From Atherinomorus stipes (lineage: Eukaryota; Chordata; Actinopteri; Atheriniformes; Atherinidae), in assembly GCA_023101725.1 (NCBI GenBank), contig JALJCO010001293.1, forward strand, positions 684,501-748,500: a stretch of 64,000 nt of DNA, read 5' to 3'. Shown piece by piece: positions 58,283 to 64,000 of the stretch; the stretch's first letter is position 1; each line of letters starts with the position of its first letter. Below the pieces are notes generated by a model. The model did no database searches. It saw nothing but the letters and a program-made list of their open reading frames with translations, and was not told the origin of the DNA. The position numbers and the translations under genes are program-made.

Positions 58283-59170
58283 ACGTGCAGTCTCTTCTGT
58301 AGTGTCTCTGTAGTGTCCATGAACTCGCATGAACACTCAAATAGGAATCAAATCAAATCAAATAAAAGATACTTTATTGATCCCCGAGGGGAAATTCATG
58401 TTGCAATGTTCTACTGTTTAGGCTACAAAAATATACTAAATTATGTTGTTTTGAGTAAATTATGGACGCTACCCACTCAGGACACTTGGATTACATTGGA
58501 TGAGCAGTATGGAGGAATATTGCCAAGTTTTTATGGACTTTTATGGACCTTTGTGTTTCAAGCACTGGTGAACTCCATTATATGGGAGTTGGGGGACAAT
58601 GAAACCCCCTCGGATCTCTGGCTGCCTGTGAGATATTAAAAAAATACTCCAGAGTCTTGCTCAGCATGGCAGTGAGTAGAAAATTAAGGTACATCATTCT
58701 GTGGGTGTACTATTCCTTTATTTTGACAGCACGAAAGTTGCGATTTGTCGCCCTCTGTCGTTCAAGGTTGGTAATTTAACTCCAACATTTTGACTGATTA
58801 GCTTATCACAAAATTAAAAATCAAAATCTATTTCCTTTTTCCATAAATAAGACGGGCCACTCCTTGACAGTCATTACATCCAGACACCATGTCCCCATTT
58901 TCACCCCCCACACCTCAGATCAATTTCAGTTACTCTGATAACGCCCTGCATGCACTTGAATTTTGGTTCCCACATTACAACACCAGCCACCCCGAACATC
59001 CTTCCGTCCTTACCAGTTTTCCCGACGTTGCTCGCCCCCAGCACCACAATCTTCACGGTTTTGTTTGGCACGCAGTCCAGCAGTGGGTACTCCGGTATGG
59101 GGACCAGCAGAAAGTTGCCAGACCCGCCGCTGTTCATGGTTCCCGGTGCAGGGTCGCCAGTCAGCCGCAT
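37426..59170 (-). CDS. rasl11a: Ras-like protein family member 11A (8 coding exons)
   Basis: Small Ras-like GTPase of the RASL11 branch, rebuilt as join of 59170-59014, 49934-49878, 49750-49668, 45013-44973, 44876-44747, 44549-44474, 42397-42321, 37572-37426 (768 nt, 255 residues). All introns are GT-AG and every phase matches. Motifs: P-loop G-A-S-N-V-G-K-T (exon 1), switch I region [11 protein letters not shown]3 as D-T-P-C (no Gly, no catalytic Gln), G4 N-K-S-D, G5 E-A-S-A-R. The C-terminus [12 protein letters not shown] has no CAAX box, so no prenylation. Human RASL11A is linked to rRNA transcription in the nucleolus (family knowledge). N-terminal N-F-L-L-V-P-I-P-E favours 11A over 11B. 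ATG at 59170 follows an in-frame TAA; Met12 is an alternative start. Confidence 0.9.
37574..38075 (-). other. Intron 7, proximal part
   Basis: AT-rich, with (TAA)n at 37791-37834; otherwise nothing recognised. Confidence 0.6.
37791..37834 (+). repeat. (TAA)n microsatellite
   Basis: About 14 trinucleotide units in intron 7. Confidence 0.95.
38080..39251. mobile_element. Kolobok-like TTAA MITE (family D, copy 1), interrupted
   Basis: Left end AGGTAGAGTCCAAAGTTTCC, right end GGGGGACTTCGGACTCTACAT, with TTAA at 38076-38079 and 39252-39255. Other copies: 45677-46215 and 55662-56187 (inverted). Interrupted at 38449-39089 by another TTAA MITE. Confidence 0.85.
38449..39089. mobile_element. TTAA foldback MITE nested in family D
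   Basis: Ends AGGGGAATTTCATTTTTTTT and AAAACGAACTTCCCCT with long complementary arms (GGACCTGGACG / GTCCAGATTG; AACTTGAATTCTTTCAGGAG inverted). Flanks TTAA (38445-38448) and TTCA (39090-39093). The host reads continuously as ACCAGGG...ACTGGTTTGGC across it. Confidence 0.85.
39625..40440. mobile_element. TTAA MITE family I carrying a solo LTR
   Basis: Left TTAA at 39621-39624 and end AGGGAAAGTTCAGGATTTTT. Matches 4372-4582 in reverse complement. Interrupted at 39762-40329. Right boundary approximate. Confidence 0.65.
39762..40329. mobile_element. Solo LTR (Gypsy-like)
   Basis: 568 bp from TGTTACGTCCCAGGC to TCTGGGTCGTAACA, with short terminal inverted TGTTACG/CGTAACA and a perfect 5-bp duplication ATAAG (39757-39761 and 40330-40334). 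AATAAA near 40248 fits an LTR polyadenylation signal. No internal coding region, so it is the product of LTR-LTR recombination. Confidence 0.85.
40441..41189. other. Intron 7, no gene; C tract
   Basis: Nothing recognised apart from a 17-bp C run at 41139-41155. Confidence 0.5.
41190..41540 (-). mobile_element. TTAA MITE family H, partial inverted copy
   Basis: AAACAAATGGATT, TTATTTTCTAAATGCTGTCTT and GGTCTCCGGG correspond in reverse complement to the middle of 26161-26942. Ends missing. Confidence 0.7.
41541..42320. other. Intron 7, remainder
   Basis: Contains an A tract at 42065-42084. No gene or element ends. Confidence 0.5.
42321..42397 (-). CDS. rasl11a: rasl11a exon 7 (G5 motif)
   Basis: Acceptor GCTTGCAG, donor GAG/GTGAGA. 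Encodes [21 protein letters not shown] is the G5 base-contact loop. 77 nt, phase 1 in, phase 0 out. Confidence 0.93.
42745..42789. repeat. Perfect 20-bp hairpin
   Basis: TGACCCACTCACTTCCTGTC, 5-base loop TTCTT, then the exact complement to 42789. Located in intron 6. Confidence 0.95.
42951..43595. mobile_element. hAT-like foldback MITE
   Basis: Left AGGGTGCAGTCGCACCAGG, right CCAGAGTGTGAACACAGCCT, with ACGGTCCGTTTGAAACGGAC and ACCTCGGTCCGATTGG subterminal motifs typical of a fish hAT family. TSD not resolved. Located in intron 6. Confidence 0.65.
43669..44136. mobile_element. Kolobok-like TTAA MITE (family C, copy 1)
   Basis: Ends AGACCCACACTGTGAC and GCGTTGTGGGTCT, flanked by TTAA at 43665-43668 and 44137-44140. 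468 bp, about the same length as copy 2 at 46220-46695. Contains the [13 protein letters not shown] frame discussed in the findings. Confidence 0.9.
44474..44549 (-). CDS. rasl11a: rasl11a exon 6 (G4 motif)
   Basis: Acceptor CTGTTGCAG, donor CTAG/GTGATG. Encodes [17 protein letters not shown] is the guanine-specificity motif. 76 nt, phase 0 in, phase 1 out. Confidence 0.93.
44747..44876 (-). CDS. rasl11a: rasl11a exon 5 (central GTPase core)
   Basis: Encodes [20 protein letters not shown] through [13 protein letters not shown]. Acceptor ATATTCAG; donor CTG/GTCAGT is weak but fits the frame. Only 197 bp of intron separate it from exon 6. Confidence 0.93.
44973..45013 (-). CDS. rasl11a: rasl11a exon 4 (41 nt)
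   Basis: Short exon encoding [14 protein letters not shown] (Arg codon split), the RASL11-specific insert after switch II. Acceptor TTTATAG, donor AACAG/GTCAGG. Confidence 0.9.
45677..46215. mobile_element. Kolobok-like TTAA MITE (family D, copy 2)
   Basis: Ends AGGTAGATTCCCGGG and GAGACTCTGGACTCTACCA, flanked by TTAA at 45673-45676 and 46216-46219. The right TTAA is also the left flank of the next MITE. Confidence 0.9.
46220..46695. mobile_element. Kolobok-like TTAA MITE (family C, copy 2)
   Basis: Starts AGACACACACTGCAAC and ends GTTCTGTTTTGGGTCC, flanked by TTAA (46216-46219) and TTAC (46696-46699). Carries a short frame [18 protein letters not shown]. Confidence 0.9.
47609..48421. mobile_element. 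Probable MITE with ACCTGTTTACATGACC-like ends
   Basis: AACCTGTTACGTTTCC on the left and, inverted, AACCTGTTTACATGACC on the right, with TTATCAGATAAT-type palindromes inside. Arms diverged; no TSD seen. In intron 3. Confidence 0.45.
48522..48655 (+). repeat. Degenerate GTATC-type pentanucleotide satellite, left part
   Basis: Tandem units such as TATCC, TATTG and TATCG with a 5-bp period. The open frames across it are an artefact of the period. Interrupted by the MITE at 48656. Confidence 0.9.
48656..49247. mobile_element. Foldback MITE (family P, copy 2) inside the satellite
   Basis: Ends AGCCTGTCTCAAACCGCAC and GCGCGGATTGAGACAGACC with long inverted arms. Flanked by CTTTG on both sides (48651-48655 and 49248-49252). 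Same family as 13189-13774. Confidence 0.85.
49253..49480 (+). repeat. GTATC-type pentanucleotide satellite, right part
   Basis: Continues the 5-bp period after the MITE (CCTGTCGTATTGTATCATAT). Confidence 0.9.
49668..49750 (-). CDS. rasl11a: rasl11a exon 3 (switch II)
   Basis: Encodes [31 protein letters not shown] replaces the usual D-T-A-G-Q. Acceptor GTCTCTACAG; donor CTCCAG/GTCACT is weak, but the next exon continues in frame. Confidence 0.9.
49878..49934 (-). CDS. rasl11a: rasl11a exon 2 (57 nt)
   Basis: Encodes [18 protein letters not shown] with split Ala and Gly codons. Acceptor TTCTTTATAG, donor ACAG/GTGAGT. F-L-T-K-R-F-I-x-x-Y is the Rerg/RASL11-type switch I lead-in. Confidence 0.95.
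49935..52330. other. Intron 1, 3' portion, non-coding
   Basis: Contains (TAA)n at 51255-51276 and repeat G at 51730-52030. The open frame at 50382-50747 has no recognisable domain or splice context and I do not call it. Confidence 0.5.
51730..52030 (+). repeat. Interspersed repeat G, copy 2
   Basis: (GT)n start, GTACTTGCTACATTTTAAGG, telomere-like GGTTAGGGTTAGGG near 51977 and GACTGTCCCCAC at the end. Matches 31815-32082. Confidence 0.65.
52335..52915. mobile_element. Kolobok-like TTAA MITE (family A, copy 3)
   Basis: Ends AGGCGTTATAGATGATG and CATCTTCTGTAGCGCCT with TTAA on both sides (52331-52334 and 52916-52919). The cleanest copy of the family. Confidence 0.9.
53361..54252. mobile_element. 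hAT-like MITE (GGGCGCATTCAC family), interrupted
   Basis: Matches 62138-62713 (GCAGGTCTCGGTacGCTTCA, AAGTGGACCAAAT, CAACAAACACAC) and ends GTGTGAATGCACCCTA. The left end is lost. Interrupted by the palindromic MITE at 53823-54089. Confidence 0.7.
53823..54089. mobile_element. Palindromic MITE (CACTAAAAACTCCTGGGTC)
   Basis: 267 bp with perfect terminal inverted repeats CACTAAAAACTCCTGGGTCA and TGACCCAGGAGTTTTTAGTG. The interior is made of AACCCA/TGGGTT motifs. A well-known type in fish genomes. Confidence 0.85.
54266..54841 (+). pseudogene. Tc1/mariner transposase remnant
   Basis: After several stops, L-D-N-A-P-Y-H at about 54540 (second catalytic Asp), [12 protein letters not shown] (third catalytic residue, Glu) and a 3' open stretch with [14 protein letters not shown] are recognisable. 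The N-terminal DNA-binding half is missing. TIRs not seen. Confidence 0.8.
54842..55162. other. Intron 1, short hairpin at 54939-54970
   Basis: CAGCGGTCATTAT and ATAATGACCGCTG form a 13-bp hairpin with a TTTTTG-type loop, and ATAATGACCGCTG occurs once more just after. Otherwise nothing recognised. Confidence 0.6.
55171..55579. mobile_element. hAT MITE with 8-bp TSD
   Basis: Ends TAGGCACGTCCCGGTATG and CCAGCACATCCCTA. GCCCTGAC is duplicated at 55163-55170 and 55580-55587. Interior rich in GGTAT/ATACC motifs. Confidence 0.85.
55662..56187 (-). mobile_element. Kolobok-like TTAA MITE (family D, copy 3)
   Basis: Inverted relative to the other copies. Right end GAAACTCCATACTCTACCT, TTAA at 55658-55661 and 56188-56191. 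Carries the T-R-V-S-N-G-L-A-F frame on the minus strand. Confidence 0.88.
56300..56470 (+). pseudogene. L2/Rex-like LINE remnant
   Basis: [16 protein letters not shown] corresponds to the conserved L-H-W-L-P-V-x-x-R-I-D-F-K motif. Very short. Confidence 0.55.
56471..57345. other. Intron 1, nothing recognised
   Basis: AT-rich, no gene or element ends. Confidence 0.45.
57350..57460. mobile_element. hAT family E, one end only
   Basis: TTAGGGCTGCCAAGATAAGT then AATCGACTAATTGTTTGTTT and ATAAGCTTTG, as at 35072-35180. The other end is not found. Confidence 0.65.
58231..58282 (+). repeat. (GAAA)n microsatellite in the MITE loop
   Basis: Equivalent in position to 886-955 in the other family M copy. 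Confidence 0.9.
58338..58403 (-). mobile_element. LINE 3' tail insertion
   Basis: On the minus strand: GAATTTCCCCTCGGGGATCA, AATAAAGTATC, then ATTTG repeats. It breaks the pairing of the MITE arms between CGCATGAACACTC and TGCAATGTTCTACTG. Only the last ~65 bp of a LINE was inserted. Confidence 0.75.
58718..59013 (-). other. Intron 1, first bases
   Basis: Begins at donor GTAAGG (59013). No other feature seen. Confidence 0.6.
59014..59170 (-). CDS. rasl11a: rasl11a exon 1 (start and P-loop)
   Basis: ATG at 59170-59168, directly after an in-frame TAA. Met12 (59137) gives the shorter [11 protein letters not shown] form. Encodes the N-terminal leader V-P-I-P-E-Y and the P-loop G-A-S-N-V-G-K-T at the 3' edge. 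Donor ACTG/GTAAGG. Confidence 0.93.
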
Positions 59171-59660
59171 TTAGCTCCTCTCTGCCCTCAGATCGGTTCC
59201 CCTGTATGCAAGTAAATAATAACAAATCCTATCGCCCAGATGGGGGGGCGGACACTGTAATATTCCTGCGGGTTGAAGCAGGGCTGAAACACTCCTGTCG
59301 CTTATTCTCGGAAAACGAGAAGACTGTAAGGGTGCTGAAAGCTTCAGGTCGACTGAAATTCCCAATTAATATCCAAACATCTCTGCTCCTGCTTTAAGTT
59401 TTCCTCCAGTGAGAGATAGAAGACGCTTATAGCCGCTCCGTGGACGCATGGTCCACCTCGCCTTAATGCTGTTTTAATTCCTGAATAATAAAGAATGAAA
59501 AGCAAGAAAAAGTAATCCGGGTTGCAGCGGTTCCAGATGCCTCTGGCCGCGGACAGAGAGCAGAAAGAAAGATGAGAGGGAGGGATGTAGACTTTGATCC
59601 GTCCCCTCTAAATATTCCCGTGAGACCACTATAAATGGGGCTCCGCTTTAAAGCCCGGAC
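59171..59660 (-). promoter_or_regulatory. rasl11a: rasl11a 5' UTR and proximal promoter region
   Basis: CpG-richer than its surroundings and free of recognised transposons. A CCATTTATAG block at 59629-59638 (one base from a CArG box; TATAAA-like on the opposite strand) lies about 460 bp upstream of the start codon. The transcription start is not determinable from sequence alone. Confidence 0.4.
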
Positions 59661-60250
59661 TCAGACAGCATAAGATTTCACAAATACGGGATTTAAAGTT
59701 GATTATAATAAAGCTGCAAAAGAAACAACTAAGACATCATAAGCTGAATATTTAGATTAGAAGACAGAAAAAAAAAAATCATCACAAGCTCCGTTTGTGT
59801 GATTTGGCTTGCACCGTCTACTTCTGAAGTGTGGGAAATGTATGGAAGCACATTTGTGACTATTTTGGGGAACATTTTACCATAATATTTGCTTGAATCT
59901 AATAAAACAAAAGTCTACCTTTTCATCAAACCTTTATAGGTTCTAAAACTATGTGAAATCATCTTAGCATTTTTAGGTTAAAAAAACTATTAAAATAATT
60001 AAGATGATTACTATTATTCAGCAGCACACTGAATGTGGATGTTAATTTTGGCAGGTATGAATTTAAGTTTCCTGGTCAGTTTTGAAGGTTAATTGAAGCA
60101 AATAATTTCTTTTATTTCCTGGCAGGGCTACGAAGACTATTTATCCTTTGGATGTGCTTTTACTTTAGCATGTCGTTTGTTGTTTATACTGTACATAGAG
60201 GAACAAGGAGCAAAATGTAAATAATGTGTAGAGGGAATTTACTGGCTAAA
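59661..60250. other. 5' flank of rasl11a, nothing recognised
   Basis: AT-rich without repeats I can name. Candidate regulatory sequence because it is one of the few transposon-free stretches near the gene. Confidence 0.4.
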
Positions 60251-60254
60251 TACG

Positions 60255-61542
60255 TGCATTTACTCACCTGTAAAATTTCTGTATCACTTTTACTCCTAGA
60301 TTTTACATTGAGTCACCCTTCGGCGTGCATCAAGCAGCAACCTCCGGTGGCCAACTAGGCTACCTGGAAGAAATCATTTTTTGTAGTTCTCCCTTGATCC
60401 GCTAGGGGCCGCTAGGGACAGAGCAAATCCCCAAAGTCTCCCATGTTAAAAATGCCAACTTCACAGTAGAAATAAACATGTTTACAGCCTGGATCAAAAA
60501 ATCATTTTAGGTTTAATAGGTCAAGTTTACCTTCATGTCAACTGTAAGGGGGTGAATTTTTTTTTTATAATTCATCCTTGTTATTTAGATGTTATTTAAT
60601 CTTGAAATCGTGCATAATTAAGGGCATGTCCTTTTGATTGATGTGGCAGACCGGAAGCTCCAAGTTAGCTTGTTTGCTCTCAGTAAGGTCTCAGTTTGTA
60701 GCAGAGTAGCACAATGGTGGTTTTTAGTCAGCTAAAAGCAAGTCTAAGCGGGTCTTACCTTTATCCCGCCGCTTAGGGGGCTAATCTTTGTTAGCTCCTG
60801 TTAGTTTCGAGTTAGCTCGGTTAGCGTTCAGCCCAGAGTACGTCAGCTGTCAATCATTTGCTCGGAGCGGCATTACCTTTGCCCATTTTAGTATTTTCCA
60901 GGAGTGACGACACGCGACACGGTAAGATGGTGACGGTGGGACACGCCCAACTGGCTTCATTTTTAGATCTTCAGAAACCAACTGGGAAACATAGCAGAAG
61001 GTTCGTCCCTCTCTTTTATTGGTCTATGGTGTCCAGTATAATGGGAGAAGCGGGGGAACATTTCTATGAGGCATTTTCTGCAGCAGAACTCCTTCATTTT
61101 ATCAATGCTTTAAGTAAAATGAACGAACAAAACAAGTTCTACTGTCCTGTGAGTTCAAAATTACTTCTCCGTAAGTTATGGGGAGGTTTTCTCAACACTT
61201 TACAGGCCGAGTGCGCCTTAACGGGCATGCGCCGCATTACGGCTGAGAGGGTAGCTCGCTACCCAGACACCACCAAAATGAAAACTCTGAACTCACAGGA
61301 CAATAGTAAACGTTCGTCATTCATTCTACTTAAAGCATTGATGAAATGAAGGTGATCTGCTGCAGATAATGTCTTATAGAGAGGCTGCCCCGCTTCTCCC
61401 GTTATACTGGCTGCACAGCGAAGGGCGACTCGTCGTAATATCTTCCGAAGGAGTCAAAGTGATACAGAAATTTTACCTGTGAGTAAATGCACATATGAAC
61501 TCCTAGGAATAAGGTCCAGGATGAAACAAAGAAAGTTATCCT
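60255..61542. mobile_element. TTAA foldback MITE (family J, copy 2), interrupted
   Basis: ATACGTGCATTTACTCA on the left and, inverted, TGAGTAAATGCACATATGAA on the right. Right end GTTATCCT then TTAA at 61543-61546; left end decayed. Interrupted by repeat B at 60350-60925. Confidence 0.7.
60350..60925. repeat. Interspersed repeat B, copy 2
   Basis: Begins AAGCAGCAACCTCCGGTGG and ends near AGGAGTGACGACACGCG. Matches 3358-3905. Because copy 1 is outside any family J element, this copy marks an insertion. Confidence 0.75.
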
Positions 61543-61546
61543 TTAA

Positions 61547-62135
61547 AGCAACCCTTCCGATGTTGCATTCTTCACTATTTTTCTAACGGTAAAATGCTAT
61601 GAATGAGGTATGGAACTCTAAAATACAAGACAGACCCACCATTAATCAAAATAAAATATTATTCCAATCTCTAAATATTCAATGAAAACTCCAACCAACC
61701 TTGAAGTGGGGTGCACCTTAGGATTGTAAGGACCTGCCTGTCAGACCTTTGATTGGGGAGGTGGAGGGAATGAAGGGGTGTGTCTTAGGAGTGAGGCGGG
61801 ACTGTTTATATTCAAATAATCTTGCTGTGCTTTCTGAAATGCAAGATCGGTAAAGTTATGCTTTAAATGATTAATATTTTTTAAAGAATCTTTTTAAGCT
61901 AAATTCTAAAGTGGATCATTTTGGATTAATGAAGAGCGAAGGTTACTTTGTTATTTGGCATTTTCATTAACAAAAAAAAACAAAACAAAAACTACACATA
62001 TGATTAAATGCATTCAGTTGCATGTATGATCTGCTTGTTTCCCCTCAAAATTTTTTTTGTCAGGTGCAGTGGTGTCCAAATTCTTTACATTGGAAGGCCA
62101 AAAATGACTCAGGGTAGATGGTTGAGGGACAAAAC
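61547..62135. other. Non-coding, nothing recognised
   Basis: AT-rich; short A tracts only. Confidence 0.45.
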
Positions 62136-62137
62136 TA

Positions 62138-62713
62138 AGGGCGCATTCACAAAGCTTTATTGATTTGAATCCGGATTTGATCCGGAAAAAACAAGTGGAC
62201 TCGGCCCGCCTACAAACGCAGGTCTCGGTCCGCTTCAAGTGGACCAAATACAGGAAGTGGACTACAAAATGCTGCTTCCTGTATTTGGTTTAGCATGGCA
62301 TTGTGGGTAAACGCTACGACAACAAACACACGTCATGTGTGGGACTGCAGTACTTTGAAAAACTGCTGGTGGTCAGACGTGGAGTGACAAGAAAGTAAAA
62401 GCATATTTGGTCTGATGAAAGCATATCCCATCTCCCTGTAAGTACGCACAAAATAATGTCGTGCGTTGTGCGTGCATGTGGAGGACACGGAAGTTGTGAG
62501 AACCTTCTTGTTCGTTGTGTCTTGTCCTCGCCTAATGGATCCGAATGCAGCGCCACCTCTGGAGAGATTGGGAGCATTATTTAAAAGGTTTGGCTTGTTT
62601 GGCTTTGGTGCAACATGAACGCGATCTTGGTCCGGAAGACCACCCCCGCCCCCAGCCAAGCCGAGTCCCCAATCGGACCGAGACAAACAGTCTATGCTTT
62701 GTGAATGCGCGCT
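62138..62713. mobile_element. hAT-like MITE (GGGCGCATTCAC family), complete
   Basis: Ends AGGGCGCATTCACAAAGC and GCTTTGTGAATGCGCGCTT are inverted repeats. The most complete of three copies (also 4105-4345 and 53361-54252). Confidence 0.8.
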
Positions 62714-63438
62714 TAAAGTTCATGTTGCAGTGTGTGAAATTCAATGTGCTTATCCCATAGCATAATTGCCCAAAATAAAACCCTCATACAAAGTGATGTG
62801 GAAATCAATAACACTTTATTGTGGTAATTATTCATTTTTCACGTTACATTTTTATTTTGGACAGTATCTTCTAACTTATTCTCTGATCATGCACTCCCAG
62901 CTCTGAGCTGATAGAACAGCGTAACACTATCCACAGTGTAATCCAATGTTCATCACATAGTTTTTTACATAATTTGAAAAAATGACAATGGGCAATGGGC
63001 CAACTTTGGAGATTAGCTGGTAACTTTGAAAATCTATTAACAAGTTATCATAAAGGTTTTTCAGAGTCCTGCCCACGGCCAATACTTCATGGTAATATTG
63101 CATTATTTTAATAAGATACGTGTGCATTGTTTATCTGAACTGCTTCACTGTAAAAACAAACAAACAAAAAAAAAACAAAAAATAGGATTTAATTAATTAA
63201 ATGTGGTGTTGTTATTCAGCTAAAAAAAATCGCATTTGTAATAATCAAAGTTGTGACTTGCTTACTATTAAAAAGTCTGATAAAACTAACAAAATCTAAT
63301 GGAGAACGTCTAGGTTACATGTATATTTACAGTCTATGGGTTACATCTAGGTTACTTCGCACTTTCTGGTTTTATATTGACAAAATCACTGGCAGTCTAT
63401 TATTTCTTTGTGCTTTAAGGTTCACTTTATTTCTTATA
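62714..63438. other. Non-coding, nothing recognised
   Basis: No gene; an (AAAC)-like patch near 63150. Confidence 0.45.
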
Positions 63439-63440
63439 TA

Positions 63441-64000
63441 CAGCAGGGGAAAAAAGTACTGAACACGGCAACATTTTTCTCAGAACATACTGTATATTTC
63501 TAGTAGAGCTATTGACATGAAATTTTCACCAGATCTCGGCAACAACCCAAGTAATGCACACATACAGAGAAATCCTAACATTTATGTCCTTAAATTAAGT
63601 TACGTGTAATATAGTGAAATGACACAGGGGATAAGTATTGAACACATGAAGAAATGGAGGCGCAAAAAGATCTGGAAAGCCAAGAAAGCAGCTGGAGTCT
63701 GTCAGTATTTTGAAAGTAATCCTGTCCCCCATCAGTACAAAGTAATATCAGCTGGTTTAGTCCCGATTGATGCCTTTAAAAAGGTTTCTCATCACCAAGG
63801 TGTCAGACAAGAAGCATTGCATGATGGGTAAAAGCAAAGAGCTGTCTAAAGACCTACACAACCTTATTATTGCAAACACACTGAAGGCATTGGTTCCAGG
63901 TGCATTTCTAAACTTCTGAAAGTTCCAGTGAGCACCATTGGGATCATCATCCGGAAGTGGAAAGAACACGGCATCGTCATAAAGCGGCCACGGCCAGGTG
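63441..64000 (+). mobile_element. Tc1-like transposon, 5' part, cut by the window edge
   Basis: Starts CAGCAGGGGAAAAAAGTACT after TA (63439-63440). A ~380-bp leader precedes the transposase ATG at 63824. Same family as 27060-29895, without the insertions. It runs off the right end. Confidence 0.88.
63824..64000 (+). pseudogene. Tc1 transposase N-terminus, frameshifted, partial
   Basis: M-G-K-S-K-E-L-S-K-D-L-H-N-L opens the paired-like helix-turn-helix domain. A one-base deletion after I-I-A shifts the frame; in the other frame K-L-L-K-V-P-V-S-T-I-G-I-I-I-R-K-W-K-E-H-G continues to the edge. The catalytic domain lies outside the window. Confidence 0.8.

Larger units (their letters stand above)
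57781..58717. mobile_element. Kolobok-like TTAA foldback MITE (family M, copy 2)
   Basis: Ends AGGAATAGTACACCCACAG and CTGTGGGTGTACTATTCCT, flanked by TTGA and TTAT (each one step from TTAA). The arms match 411-1285. Interrupted in the right arm by a short LINE 3' tail. In intron 1. Confidence 0.85.

Noticed and set aside
58950..59397. Plus-strand frames over rasl11a exon 1
   Set aside because: Antisense shadows of a GC-rich coding exon.
59629..59638. TATA box or CArG box for rasl11a
   Set aside because: The TATA-like sequence points the wrong way for the gene and the CArG match has a mismatch; mentioned only within the promoter region.
1..64000. tRNA, rRNA, CRISPR arrays, bacterial operons or riboswitches
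   Set aside because: None found. Repeats are interspersed or simple, not CRISPR-like, and the window is clearly vertebrate nuclear DNA.

Overview
This is a vertebrate nuclear genomic window, almost certainly from a ray-finned (teleost) fish. It has sparse split exons, no operons, and many copies of transposon families typical of fish: Tc1/mariner, hAT, Kolobok-like TTAA elements, L2/Rex-like LINEs and solo LTRs. The one gene I recognise is rasl11a, a Ras-like small GTPase, on the minus strand. I rebuilt its eight coding exons between 59170 and 37426 from splice sites and a continuous reading frame (255 codons before the stop). A second, unrecognised gene enters from the left edge on the plus strand, with two candidate exons at 1775-1931 and 3002-3069.

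Layout. 1-4.6 kb: end of the unknown gene plus MITEs and LINE remnants. 4.6-16.4 kb: mostly non-coding, with an L1/Tx1-type fragment, an L2-type LINE, two foldback elements and a truncated Tc1 element. 16.4-23.2 kb: a non-LTR retrotransposon with a 12-bp target-site duplication (TSD), split by a 4.3-kb hAT transposon with a perfect 8-bp TSD. 23.8-30 kb: TTAA MITEs and a Tc1 copy invaded three times. 31-37 kb: microsatellites and a hAT element carrying other insertions. 37.4-59.2 kb: rasl11a, whose introns are largely made of MITEs, foldbacks, a solo LTR and a pentanucleotide satellite. 59.2-64 kb: rasl11a 5' flank, more MITEs, and the 5' end of a Tc1 transposon running off the right edge.

I found no evidence for a novel multi-gene system. 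The unusual content is the layered transposon record. At least thirteen elements of several families are bounded by TTAA or a one-base decay of it and start with AGG or a variant. Two of them sit head to tail sharing one TTAA. Five hosts carry insertions whose order can be read from TSDs or interrupted host sequence. All family names come from recalled motifs, not from database searches.
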